Of a stretch of DNA of 64,000 bases, positions 27,801-35,416 are shown in pieces (position 1 is the first letter of the stretch; the number at the start of each line of letters is the position of its first letter). The notes beneath the pieces were generated by a model, which saw only the letters and a list, made by a program, of their open reading frames with translations, was not told the DNA's origin and made no database searches. Location of the stretch: NCBI GenBank assembly GCA_041690675.1, contig JAWLGU010000011.1, forward strand, positions 1 through 64,000, read 5' to 3'. Position numbers and translations under genes: made by a program. This DNA comes from UBA7803 sp041690675. GTDB lineage: Bacteria > Pseudomonadota > Gammaproteobacteria > Pseudomonadales > Azotimanducaceae.

Positions 27801-28041
27801 CGAGGTGTCGGGGGAGGCGCTGATCATCAATCCGCGGCTACCGACGGAGCTCGCCCGTCTGGATCTGCGCATTCACTACCGCGGCCACTGGCTGGATCTG
27901 CGCCTGACCGAGGATGCCTTGATGGTTCGTTGCCACGAGGGCCTCGCCGTGCCCATCACCCTGGTGGTCAACGGCGAAACGGTGGAGTTCGCCGCGGGCG
28001 CCAGCCGGACGTTCCCCCTGCTGGTGGACGTCGGGGTGTGA
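24853..28041 (+). CDS. Beta-phosphoglucomutase (HAD) fused to GH65 disaccharide phosphorylase
   Basis: A 1062-residue two-part enzyme. Residues 1-250 are a HAD hydrolase with the nucleophile motif FDLDGV (Asp21, Asp23) and KPAPDAFLEAA, of the beta-phosphoglucomutase type. Residues from about 260 to the end are a GH65 phosphorylase with the catalytic acid Glu753 in GVTGPDEFHD and a C-terminal beta-sandwich. GH65 enzymes split trehalose, maltose or kojibiose with phosphate to give beta-glucose-1-phosphate, which the HAD half would convert to glucose-6-phosphate. The disaccharide cannot be told from sequence alone. The 3' end overlaps the convergent lipoprotein gene by 204 bases. Confidence 0.9.
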   Translation: MSTVGTIVRLSPRDFDAVLFDLDGVLTRTADVHAAAWKKLFDEFLAESARRTGETFTPFDAQEDYRRYVDGKPRLEGVRAFLEARGVRLPEGEPGDTSADTVQGLGKRKDDYFMADLAEHGVRTYDAAIELVRYLKSEGIRTAVVSSSRNCAAVLEAAQIASLFDTRVDGMDLERQNMAGKPAPDAFLEAARRLNVEPSRAIVVEDAIAGVEAARAGGFCLVVAVDNLGQSQALRQAGADVVVTSLAQVQIGTGSPSAWTLAYDDYDPAREGAREALCAQGNGYFTTRGAMPWSRADGVHYPGTYVAGGYNRMRTDIAGRVVENEDLVNLPNWLELVFRFAGEDWFDEREVRILSFRQEFDLRRGVLSRLMVFEHGHGRRSRLEECRFVSMADPHQAALEVRLTPENWSGRICVRSGVDGRVMNAGARLYRPFNNRHLVPQGSDVVDAQAVVLRVRTSQSNLQVAQAIRTLAWLDEALLDVEREVMESEGYIGQAFDTDLEKGRTLRLQKVLCLHTSRDHAISDTSVAAVKGIRRAASFETLLQSHTRAWRHLWRRYDVHLRPAGAEFALNVPMLIRLNMTHLLQAASLNSIGHDMGVPARGWTGEAYQGHIFWDELFIFPTLNFRTPEITRSLLMYRYRRLGEARAAAREAGYQGAMFPWQSGSDGQEETQELNLNPHSGRWMPDNTWLQRHVGSAVAWNVWQYYQITGDDEFLQFYGAELVLEIARFWSSKAVFNETRGRYEIHGVTGPDEFHDAYPDARSPGLDNNAYTNVTAVWVLLRALDVLERLPDVRRVELETQLGIGPSDIGRWKDITRRMFVPIHDDGIISQFEGWEALAELDWEAYRIRYGNIQRLDLILEAENDSANRYKVSKQPDVLMLFYLFSSDELREIFARLGYPFEYETIPRNVDYYDRRSSHGSTLSRVVHAWVLARSDRPRAMIYFAEALQSDVNDIQQGTTAEGIHLGAMAGTMDLIQRVATGLEVSGEALIINPRLPTELARLDLRIHYRGHWLDLRLTEDALMVRCHEGLAVPITLVVNGETVEFAAGASRTFPLLVDVGV

Positions 28042-28632
28042 GGCCGCCTGCAGCGCCGCCACGATGTCGCAGCTGAACTGGGCGAGCAGATCGCTCATGG
28101 CCGCGGCCAGGGCGTCCGGATCGGCGGCCTGGGCGGCTGTCGCCCGGTAGCGGCTGATGTGTGTGGGCACCACGGTCTCGCCCTCGCGGCCGCTGATGCC
28201 CCACTGCACCAGCAGCTCGGCGTCGCCGGCCAGGTCGGCGTCGAAGCGATGAATGGTGGCCAGCAGGCGGTAGTCGGGCGCCGGGTGTGCCCGGGCCGCG
28301 GAAACCACGACCACCTCATCGGCCAGACCGTTGACGTTGGCGGCCAGAATCCGCGGTACCGCCTCGTCCAGCGGCTCTGCCCAGCGCCGGAAATCGTCCA
28401 CCTGCATCTCGGCGCCGGGACCGCGGCGGACCAGCTGAGGCCGTTTCAGATAGTCTGGAAATGCCAGCGGTCCCAGGGCGAGGACTGCCGAGGCATGCCG
28501 AGCCTCGGCATAGTCCAGATCCAGCGGATCCAGGCGGTAGTAGCGAACGGGTGACGAGGTGGCGCAGCCCGAGACCAGGGCAACCAGGAAGACTGCCAGT
28601 AACCAACGGCGGATCCGATGCATCACGTTCAT
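27838..28632 (-). CDS. PqiC-type ABC transport auxiliary lipoprotein
   Basis: A 264-residue lipoprotein with signal peptide and lipobox (LVALVSGCATS). The segments VRYYRLDPL and FPDYLKRPQLVRRG are typical of the PqiC/ABC-type transport auxiliary family, an outer-membrane partner of MCE systems. Family members are about 190-200 residues; here the homology-like part ends near CDIVAALQAA and a further 67 or so residues are read antisense to the end of the GH65 gene. This suggests the original stop was lost. It is the last gene of the MlaE-MlaF-MlaD operon, 6 bases after mlaD-like. Confidence 0.85.
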   Translation of the reverse strand: MNVMHRIRRWLLAVFLVALVSGCATSSPVRYYRLDPLDLDYAEARHASAVLALGPLAFPDYLKRPQLVRRGPGAEMQVDDFRRWAEPLDEAVPRILAANVNGLADEVVVVSAARAHPAPDYRLLATIHRFDADLAGDAELLVQWGISGREGETVVPTHISRYRATAAQAADPDALAAAMSDLLAQFSCDIVAALQAASHPDVHQQGERPAGARGELHRFAVDHQGDGHGEALVATNHQGILGQAQIQPVAAVVNAQIQTGELRR

Positions 28633-28638
28633 CTCCGG

Positions 28639-29640
28639 TCAGGGTCGTCGGCCGCGCAGCAGGGACTCCGGGCGGCGCTCGAGCTCGTCGAAGAAATCGC
28701 GCATGGCCTCGGCTGCGGCCTCGATTTCCGCCAGGGTCGATTGGAGCTGGTACATCTGAGGCGAGGTCCCGGCGGCGTGCCGGCGCACAGCCTCGAGCGT
28801 GTGCTGGAGTTGCTCCAGCGTGGTGTCGAGCTCGTCGGCCGCCGGCTTCAGCGCCTCGGCCAGCGATGCCACGTCGCCGTCCACCGTGTCCACCAGGCCT
28901 CGCGCCCGGCGTGCCAGGGTGCGCAGCTCGTCGAGCGTAGCCTGCAGCGTGGTGGAGAGCCCTTGGGTCTCCGGGGCGTTCACCAGCCTGTCGAGACCCC
29001 CGATGGCGGCCCGAAGGTCCTGCGAGTTCGCCAGCGCATCCAGTCCCGCGAGCACGCTGGACAGACGCGCGCCGATGGCCTCGAAATCCACGTTTTCCTC
29101 GATGTCCTCCAGCAGGGTCTGCACCCGCGCGATGGCCTGCTGGATGTTCGACGGCACGCTGGGGATCTCGGGGTGAGGCGTTTGCCCGCCGTAGAGCTCC
29201 AGCCGTTGCCCCGGCCGGAAGTCGAGCTCCACCAGAAGCTGCCCGGTGATGATGCTGTCGATGCCGAGCTGCGCGCTGAAGCCGGCTTCCACCATTCGCT
29301 TCATGTCGATGGCCTCGTCGAATCCGCGTTCCACCGGCTCGCCCCGGCGCACCACGCGGATGGAGTCCGGAATCAGCTCCATGGTGACCTCGATCTTCGG
29401 CGCCAGGGTTTCCACGTCGGTGAGCAAGGCGATGTCGCGCACGAATCCCACGGGAACGCCCCTGAATACCACGTCGGAGCTCTCCCGCAGGCCCTTCACC
29501 GAGCCGTCGAAGTAGGTGACGAGCACGGTCTTGCGGGCGAACAGCGCGTAGCCGCCGAACACCGCGGCCGCCACGGCCAGCAGTGCCACCGCTCCCACCA
29601 CGAACGCGCCGATGAGCGTGGGGCTGCTCTGCTTGCTCAT
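28639..29640 (-). CDS. MlaD/MCE-family substrate-binding protein
   Basis: A 333-residue protein with an N-terminal membrane anchor (LIGAFVVGAVALLAVAAAVF) and an MCE domain (VTYFDGSVKGLRESSDVVFR, VGFVRDIAL). The long C-terminal part is helical and probably coiled (QLQHTLEAVRRHAAG). MCE proteins form periplasmic hexamers that carry lipids between the membranes. The start overlaps the stop of the ATPase gene by 4 bases. The extended helical tail resembles PqiB/YebT-type needle helices more than short MlaD. Confidence 0.9.
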   Translation of the reverse strand: MSKQSSPTLIGAFVVGAVALLAVAAAVFGGYALFARKTVLVTYFDGSVKGLRESSDVVFRGVPVGFVRDIALLTDVETLAPKIEVTMELIPDSIRVVRRGEPVERGFDEAIDMKRMVEAGFSAQLGIDSIITGQLLVELDFRPGQRLELYGGQTPHPEIPSVPSNIQQAIARVQTLLEDIEENVDFEAIGARLSSVLAGLDALANSQDLRAAIGGLDRLVNAPETQGLSTTLQATLDELRTLARRARGLVDTVDGDVASLAEALKPAADELDTTLEQLQHTLEAVRRHAAGTSPQMYQLQSTLAEIEAAAEAMRDFFDELERRPESLLRGRRP

Positions 29641-30404
29641 GGCGCTTCCGCCCCGACGTCGCCCCGGGTGAGGAAGCTGCGGACCTTGGGGGGGCCATGG
29701 TCTCTGAGCTCCCGCGGGCTGCCCGTGGCGAGCTGGGTGCGGGTCTCGGTGTCGAGGAACACGGCGTTGCTGCCGATGGCGAAGATGCTCGCCAGCTCGT
29801 GGGTCACCACTACCAGGGTCGTGCCCAGGCTGTCGGAGAGCTCGATCACCAGATCGTCCAGCCGCCTGGCGGTGATGGGGTCGAGGCCGGCGGAGGGCTC
29901 GTCGAAGTACAGGATCTCCGGGTCGAGGGCCATGGCTCGGGCGAGGCCGGCGCGCTTTTTCATTCCGCCGGAGATCTCGCTCGGGTAGTGATCCTCGAAG
30001 CCGGCCAGCCCCACCAGCATGAGCTTGTAGACCGCCAGCTCGCGTATCTGAGCGGGGGGCAGGCCGGTGTACTGGCGCAGCGCCAGGCCGACGTTCTCCG
30101 CCAGGGTCATGGAGCTCCACAGCGCGCCGGCCTGAAACAGGGTGCCGAACCGCCGTTTCAGCGTCTTGCGCTCGGCGTCGCCTGCCGACCAGAACGGGTG
30201 GCCGTCGTAGAACACGTCGCCGGTGTGGGGGTGCTTCAGACCGATCATGGCTTTCATCAGCGTGCTCTTGCCGCTCCCGGAGCCGCCCATGATGATGAAC
30301 ACCTCGCCGCGGGCGACGGCGAAGTTCAGTTTCTCCTGCACCACGTAGTCGCCGAACGCCAGGGTCAGGTCGCAGACGGCGATGTGGGCTGGCGCGTCGG
30401 TCAT
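29637..30404 (-). CDS. MlaF-type ABC transporter ATPase
   Basis: A 255-residue ABC ATPase with Walker A GGSGSGKST, the family-typical signature ISGGMKKRAGLARAMALDP and Walker B ILYFDEPSAGLDP. ISGGM is characteristic of lipid-transport MlaF proteins. It energises the MlaE-type permease encoded 2 bases upstream. Its stop overlaps the mlaD-like start. Confidence 0.93.
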   Translation of the reverse strand: MTDAPAHIAVCDLTLAFGDYVVQEKLNFAVARGEVFIIMGGSGSGKSTLMKAMIGLKHPHTGDVFYDGHPFWSAGDAERKTLKRRFGTLFQAGALWSSMTLAENVGLALRQYTGLPPAQIRELAVYKLMLVGLAGFEDHYPSEISGGMKKRAGLARAMALDPEILYFDEPSAGLDPITARRLDDLVIELSDSLGTTLVVVTHELASIFAIGSNAVFLDTETRTQLATGSPRELRDHGPPKVRSFLTRGDVGAEAP

Positions 30405-30406
30405 GG

Positions 30407-31561
30407 TCAGATTCCCAGGTTGATGTAGATGACCGTGAGCACCGAGGCGCTTACGACGATGAGCACGATGCCCAACACCACGGCACGGGTGGTGGCCTGG
30501 CCCACGGCCAGGGCGCTGCTGCCGCAGGCCATGCCCTGCTGACATCCCGCCATGGCCACCAGGCTGCCGAACACCAGCGCCTTGAACAGGCCACCCCACA
30601 GGTGGTGCATGGCCACCGAGCCGAGGGTCTGCTGAACGTACTGAGTGAGGCTGACGTCCAGCATCACCAGCCCCACCAGCGCGCCGCCGAGAATGCCCAT
30701 GAAGCTGCCGTAGAGGCTGAGCAGCGGCAGCATGGTCATCAAGGCGATCACCCTCGGCGTGACCAGAAAGTCCCAGGGATTCAGGCCCAGGGTGGTGAGC
30801 GCGTCGATCTCCTCGTTGACCCTCATGGTGCCGATGTGCGCCGCGTAGGACGCGCCCGTGCGCCCGGCCATGAGGATCCCGGTCATGATGGGCGACATCT
30901 CCCGGACCATGGCGATGGCCACCAGGTCGGCGGTGTAGATGCCCACCCCGAAGGGTTCGAGCTGCATCACGCCGACGAAAGCGAAGATCATGCCGATGAG
31001 AAACGTGATGAGGCTGACGATGGGCAACGCCTCGGCGCCGGCCTCCTGGATGTGCTGGAGCAGATCGCTCTTCAGGTAGCTGGCGCGGCCGCGCAGCATG
31101 CGGCCGAAGGAGAGGATCACCTCGCCGGTGAAGGAGAGCATGACGAGGCCGCCGGCGGCCGTGCTGCGAGCCAGTCGCTCCGCCCGTTCCAGAAACCCCG
31201 GGCGACGGCTCGGGCGGCGGGCGTCCGGCGGCTCCTTCACGGCGAACGCCAGATTCAGCAGCCTGCGTACCGGCGCCGGCAGCGCCTGCTCGTCCACGGC
31301 CACCTCGGCGGCCTCCGCGGCCCGTCGGATACTCACCAGGGCGGCCAGCAGGGCGCTGTCCCAAGCCACCAGAGCGTCGCTCTCGAAGCGCACGGCGGTC
31401 GGCTTGGGCGACGTGCCGAGGCGCTCGAGCACCGCTCGAGGCGCCGGCGGCTCGGCCTCCAGGCGCCAGTCACCGGACACCTCCACCACCAGATCACCCT
31501 GGTCCGTCGTTCGGGTGGTGAGGCTGGGCCGAGCATCGGCGGGTGGCGGGGTGTTCGTCAA
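30407..31561 (-). CDS. MlaE-type permease with N-terminal STAS domain
   Basis: A 384-residue protein. Residues 1-110 resemble a STAS domain (LVVEVSGDWRLEA), which in E. coli is the separate protein MlaB. The remainder is an MlaE permease with GMIFAFVGVMQLEPFG, MVREMSPIMTGILMAGRTGA and several transmembrane helices. As first gene of the operon it defines an inner-membrane lipid transport complex together with the ATPase, MCE protein and lipoprotein. Direction of lipid movement and the lipid species are unknown. Confidence 0.92.
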   Translation of the reverse strand: MTNTPPPADARPSLTTRTTDQGDLVVEVSGDWRLEAEPPAPRAVLERLGTSPKPTAVRFESDALVAWDSALLAALVSIRRAAEAAEVAVDEQALPAPVRRLLNLAFAVKEPPDARRPSRRPGFLERAERLARSTAAGGLVMLSFTGEVILSFGRMLRGRASYLKSDLLQHIQEAGAEALPIVSLITFLIGMIFAFVGVMQLEPFGVGIYTADLVAIAMVREMSPIMTGILMAGRTGASYAAHIGTMRVNEEIDALTTLGLNPWDFLVTPRVIALMTMLPLLSLYGSFMGILGGALVGLVMLDVSLTQYVQQTLGSVAMHHLWGGLFKALVFGSLVAMAGCQQGMACGSSALAVGQATTRAVVLGIVLIVVSASVLTVIYINLGI

Positions 31562-31710
31562 GACGGAGCGAGTCGATCACCGTGTGAGTGAAGAGGGTAT
31601 GTCATCGGGGTGCGCCCTGCCATGCGACACGGCGGCACAGCGGGCGTTTCCCGCAATACGCCGGCTGGTTACACTGCAAGCGGGCGAATTCATCAGAGCG
31701 AAGGTAATCC

Positions 31711-32772
31711 ATGCCGGACATTCCCACCCCGGAAAGCGTCACTCCCGAGTGGTTGACCCAGACACTCCGCGACGCCGGACATCGAGACGCGGACGTGAAG
31801 CGTCTGAGCTTCGTCCCCGTGGGCACGGGACAGGTGGGCAAATGCGTCCGCTTCACCCTCGAGGGCAGCGGCTCCGGAGATGCTCCCAGCACTCTCATCG
31901 GCAAGTTCCCCTCGGACGACCCCTTGAGCCGAGACAGCGCCGCGTCCATGGGCCTCTACGCCCGGGAGGTGCTGTTCTATCGGGAGGTCGCGCCCTGGCT
32001 CTCCATATCCGTGCCTCGCTGCTACTACGCCGCCGTCGACGGACCTCAGTTCGTGATCCTGATGGAGGACCTGCATCCGGCAGAGCAGGGGGATCAGCTC
32101 CGCGGCTGCACGCCGGAGGTGGCGCGCGCCGCCGTGCTGGAGCTGGTGGGGCTCCAGGCGCCGACCTGGGGCGATGCGGCGCTGGCGGCCCGCTTTGCGG
32201 AGCCGGAGGACGGCTTCTTCAGCGACATGCACCGGCTCTACAACCGCATGCTGCCGGGATTCCTGGAGCGGCTCGGGGACGCCCTGGCCCCGGACGAGGT
32301 GGCGCTGATCCGCCGCCTCGGTGCCAGCCCCAACGCACCGTTGTTCCAGGGCACGGGCACGCCGTTCTGTCTCGAGCACCGGGATTACCGGCTGGACAAT
32401 CTGCTGGTGGACGAGACGGTGACGCCGCCCAGGGTGACGGTGGTGGACTGGCAGTCCATCCGCACCGGCCGGCCGCTGAACGACGTGGCGCTGTGCCTGG
32501 CCGGCGGTCTGGAACCGGAGGTGCGTCGCGAGGTAGAGGAGGAGATCCTCCGGGACTATCACGATGGCCTGGTTCGGGCCGGGGTGGGGGATTTCGACTG
32601 GGAGCATTGCTGGCACGAGTACCGTCGCGCCAGCTTCGCCGGCCTCGGGCTCACCGTGGTCGCCACCGTGACCGTGGGACAGACGGAGCGGGGCGATGCC
32701 ATGTTCACCGCAATGGCCCGACGCTACGCGCGCCATGCGCTGGAGGTGGGGGCGGAGGATTTCCTGGAATAG
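31711..32772 (+). CDS. APH/EcKinase-like phosphotransferase
   Basis: A 353-residue protein-kinase-fold phosphotransferase. The Brenner motif is HRDYRLDNLLVD and the metal-binding DWQ lies in VTVVDWQSI; the N-lobe has VGTGQVGKCVRF. It belongs to the aminoglycoside phosphotransferase/ecdysteroid-kinase-like group, which acts on small molecules or acts together with acyl-CoA dehydrogenases. The substrate is unknown. A short heptanucleotide repeat begins 7 bases after the stop. Confidence 0.85.
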   Translation: MPDIPTPESVTPEWLTQTLRDAGHRDADVKRLSFVPVGTGQVGKCVRFTLEGSGSGDAPSTLIGKFPSDDPLSRDSAASMGLYAREVLFYREVAPWLSISVPRCYYAAVDGPQFVILMEDLHPAEQGDQLRGCTPEVARAAVLELVGLQAPTWGDAALAARFAEPEDGFFSDMHRLYNRMLPGFLERLGDALAPDEVALIRRLGASPNAPLFQGTGTPFCLEHRDYRLDNLLVDETVTPPRVTVVDWQSIRTGRPLNDVALCLAGGLEPEVRREVEEEILRDYHDGLVRAGVGDFDWEHCWHEYRRASFAGLGLTVVATVTVGQTERGDAMFTAMARRYARHALEVGAEDFLE

Positions 32773-32778
32773 GGGGGC

Positions 32779-32820
32779 GCTATCCGCTGTCCGCTGTCCG
32801 CTATCCGCTATCCGCTGTCA
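32779..32820 (+). repeat. Heptanucleotide tandem repeat
   Basis: Six consecutive 7-bp units of GCT(A/G)TCC run from 32779 to 32820; the last unit ends in A. The repeat starts just after the phosphotransferase stop and marks the left edge of the decayed accessory region. Confidence 0.85.
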
Positions 32821-33031
32821 GCGAGAAGGGTTTTGCGGGAATCCGGGTGCTGCTTCTTTTGCGTGGCGTTGGCGGCGACGGTGCTCGTCCGCGCGGACGG
32901 CGATGGAACGTGTCTCAGTCATTTCGAGCGGGAGATCGAGGGGAACCTGCATTGGGTTCAACTCGCGGGGACATGTCGCGCGTGTCGACAAGGCGCGTGG
33001 ATCGGGTGACCGAAGGGTTTCCGAAAGGGTC

Positions 33032-33253
33032 GTGTTCAGGCAGACGTTCGCTGGCGGGCTGATCGATGGGGTCGGCAGTATCGAGTTCGACGAGACCGGC
33101 AACGTCACGACGGTGGATGCGCTGATCGTCGAAACGGCGTCGATCGAGCTCCAGCCGATTCTGATTCCCGCGGAGTCGGCCATCGATATCGCGAAGCAGG
33201 CGGTGACGGCCCATCTCGAGGAAGGTTTGCTGTCGTTCCTTGGTCGTCGCTGA
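33032..33253 (+). pseudogene. Fragment resembling an M4-type protease propeptide (FTP/PepSY-like)
   Basis: A 73-residue open frame from a GTG at 33032. The segments VFRQTFAGGLIDG, GSIEFDETGNVTTV and IPAESAIDIAKQAV resemble the propeptide of thermolysin-like proteases, in which a beta-strand pair is followed by an AxxxAxxxA helix. No signal peptide, catalytic domain or HExxH follows. I take it as a remnant of a secreted-protease gene; a small genuine gene cannot be excluded. Confidence 0.35.
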
Positions 33254-33392
33254 GCCGGTTGGGGTGAGCGGGGCCTACCGGGTAGACCGCGCACCCCTAA
33301 CTCCCCCGTTCCTACGATGGAGGCCCCGCGCGCAGTGTGGGGATGCCAGCCTTGGCTGGCCGCAGGCTCGCATCTCGCCTAGTCAGCTCAGT

Positions 33393-33467
33393 ATGGAGAG
33401 TACGATCCGGTACCTCGGAATAGAGGTCGACGACGCTCTCGAACTGGCTGAGCAGACGGAAGTATGA
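33393..33467 (+). pseudogene. C-terminal remnant of a tyrosine recombinase/integrase
   Basis: The 24 residues ESTIRYLGIEVDDALELAEQ followed by TEV match the far C-terminus of a common proteobacterial tyrosine integrase, whose tail reads like LESTVRYLGIEVDDALE. Nothing upstream in this frame encodes the rest of the integrase. It is a scar of an integrated element. Confidence 0.6.
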
Positions 33468-33595
33468 TTCAGATCTCCGCACGGCGAGCTTCGGTAGCCG
33501 CTCGCCCTCAGGCCGTTCAGCGAGACCGAGCTCAAGGGGGCGACATCGACCCGAAGCGGTCGTCCGAAAATTTGGACCGTGAGAGGAGAGTCGAG

Positions 33596-33976
33596 ATGAC
33601 AAACTTTCACAGCTTGCGCCGAATCGTCGACTCACTGGAAGTCGATGAATCCACTAGGAACGATCCGATAAAGAGGACATTCGTGGTTGATGGCGAACAC
33701 ATGACAGCGAACGTTGGCGTGGTCGGTGATTGCGGAAACGCGTTACATACACAACCAGATCATGATGAACTGCTTGTGATCATCGACGGGAACGTGAACT
33801 TCCGTGTTGGTGACGAAGTACAGCAGGTTCAGGATGGCGACCTTGTCTTCATTCCAAAGGGAACGCTGCACGGGCCCGAGCTTGAACCGGGTCAGAAATT
33901 TTCATCCCTGTCCGTGTTCGCGCCAGTGTTTGACCGGACAAGAGACAACATTAAATGGGCCCGTGACGCTGACTAG
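33596..33976 (+). CDS. Small cupin-domain protein
   Basis: A 126-residue single cupin. Motif 1 is HTQPDHDELLVIIDGNV and motif 2 is VQDGDLVFIPKGTLHGPE, giving the His, Glu and His positions of a metal site. GAGAGGAG precedes ATG 33596. Base composition is visibly lower in GC than in the flanking core genes, consistent with transfer. It sits between remnants of mobile elements. The function (enzyme or sensor) is unknown. Confidence 0.8.
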   Translation: MTNFHSLRRIVDSLEVDESTRNDPIKRTFVVDGEHMTANVGVVGDCGNALHTQPDHDELLVIIDGNVNFRVGDEVQQVQDGDLVFIPKGTLHGPELEPGQKFSSLSVFAPVFDRTRDNIKWARDAD

Positions 33977-34014
33977 TCCAGATGGACGTCCAGCAGAACG
34001 TCCGCTTCTTGGCC

Positions 34015-34262
34015 AGACTGTGTTGACCTTGGGCAGCGTGCGCGTGAGTAGTGGATTAACTCCCATCCTCGCCTTCAGCGTGCCGAACGAATCTCGCACT
34101 ACTCGGAATGGGGCTGCTCGGGCTTGGGATGATGCGCAGACGCTGCCGTTCTCTTCCCTCGAGAAGCGATAGATTGCCGGCCGGGCAGCGGTACTCGTCC
34201 TTCTCCGGGTCATACACGAAGTCGCGCCTGCCAAAGTCTCCCTTTGCCTGGTCGACGGTCAT
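34015..34262 (-). pseudogene. Broken IS1182-family transposase
   Basis: Two reading frames on the minus strand together show an IS1182-type DDE transposase. One frame gives GDFGRRDFVYDPEKDEYRCP, the diagnostic mid-region. After a frameshift another frame gives AIYRFSREENG and then FGTLKARMG and LTRTLPKVNT, which belong to the C-terminus. The region between EENG and FGTLK is lost, as is the whole N-terminal half. It cannot be functional. It abuts the broken HNH gene. Confidence 0.75.
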
Positions 34263-34728
34263 TCCCTGCGAGCAACCCGGCCGGCGCTGAACGCGGGCGG
34301 ATCGGCCGTCCGCATCCTTCTCGAGATCCGATATACCGCCCGCTTTTCCAAAACAGAGTTTGCCAGGCTGACGATCGTGAGATCGCGCTGGGCGCGAGAG
34401 ATGCTCTTCTGCAGCGAATCGTCCACCGGTGGAATCATCGAGCCATCAGGACGACAGAACACGAAGTCGTCGCCGTCCTTCACCACGAAGTAGCCGCCCT
34501 CGTGCAGAAGACGATTCGCACTTTCTCCCGGGCAGTGACCAGATCGAGGCCACACTTGACATTGAGCCAATGGGCTCAGCTCGGCATCTCGGCGCTCCAG
34601 CCCTCGAGCGTATCGAGCTGGCGGATCAGGGTGAGGAGGCGATATTCGGCGCGGTGGATGTCACCGCACAGGTCGATGATCTGAGTGGTGAGTGACTCGA
34701 TCGTACAGGAGTCGGCGGGCGTATCCAT
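34259..34728 (-). pseudogene. Broken DUF222 (13E12-type) HNH endonuclease
   Basis: Starting at ATG 34728 (minus), the first 50 codons encode a DUF222 N-terminus (IHRAEYRLLTLIRQLDTLEG) and then hit a stop at 34576-34578. In another frame the sequence continues as AHWLNVKCGLDLVTAREKVR, which belongs immediately after. That piece joins directly to the C-terminal HNH tail RLLHEGGYFVVKDGDDFVFC in a third register. So there is at least one frameshift plus a large internal deletion that removed most of DUF222 and the HNH catalytic core. A LexA box lies 16 bases upstream. Confidence 0.75.
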
Positions 34729-34743
34729 GCCTTTGTCCGGATG

Positions 34744-34759
34744 CTGTATGGGCATACAG
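34744..34759. promoter_or_regulatory. LexA (SOS) box
   Basis: CTGTATGGGCATACAG fits the gammaproteobacterial LexA consensus CTGT-N8-ACAG with perfect 7-bp arms and flanking TG/TA as in E. coli. It lies 16 bases before the HNH pseudogene start (minus) and 97 bases before the Nudix gene (plus), so it could serve either direction. Confidence 0.75.
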
Positions 34760-34855
34760 TATCGATCGGCTACGGCAAAAATTCAAAGGCTAACATTCAC
34801 GCAAACACAATAATTTTCGTTGAGCGCGCGGCTGTCCGCCCGTTACAGTAATGCC

Positions 34856-35416
34856 ATGCGGGCAGAGATCCGAAAAGAAATCGAATTGATCCAGCCCCTG
34901 GATGAACTGGAGCGCGCATCCATCATCGACGTGCTCTCGTGGATCGACTCCGGCGTCGAGCTTTGTCGGCTGGAGAAGCCGGCGATTCCGCCAAAGCACC
35001 TCATCTCCTACTTCGCCGTCGTGGATGGCGAGCACATCCTGCTCGTCGATCACATCAATGCCGAACTATGGTTACCGCCCGGCGGCCACGTTGAGCCCGG
35101 AGAACACCCGAGAGCGACCGCGTTACGCGAAGCCAAGGAAGAACTGTCGCTCGACGGCGTGTTTCTCCAGAACGAGCCATTGTTTCTGACGATAACTGAA
35201 ACCGTTGGAAAGACGGCAGGGCACACAGACGTTTCCATTTGGTATGTGCTGCGAGGTGACCAGTCCGCCGACGTGATATTCGACCAGTCGGAATTTCACG
35301 GCGTCCGGTGGTTTCACAAAGACGAGGTGCCGCTGGATCGAACCGATGAGCACATGGCTCGCTTTTTGAGGAAGCTGTACCCACACGGAAATGATTGGGC
35401 GGAGCCCGCATCATGA
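34856..35416 (+). CDS. Nudix hydrolase
   Basis: A 186-residue protein with a Nudix box at GGHVEPGEHPRATALREAKE followed by EL, matching Gx5Ex7REUxEE. The preceding SYFAVVDGEHILLVDHINAE forms the first sheet. Family members hydrolyse nucleoside diphosphates linked to another moiety; the substrate is unknown. ATG 34856 is chosen; an earlier start at 34820 lacks support. Composition is less GC-rich than the core. The stop overlaps the next gene's ATG. Confidence 0.85.
   Translation: MRAEIRKEIELIQPLDELERASIIDVLSWIDSGVELCRLEKPAIPPKHLISYFAVVDGEHILLVDHINAELWLPPGGHVEPGEHPRATALREAKEELSLDGVFLQNEPLFLTITETVGKTAGHTDVSIWYVLRGDQSADVIFDQSEFHGVRWFHKDEVPLDRTDEHMARFLRKLYPHGNDWAEPAS

Noticed and set aside
32779..32820. 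Small CRISPR-like array
   Set aside because: The units are only 7 bp, directly adjacent and without spacers; no cas genes are present.
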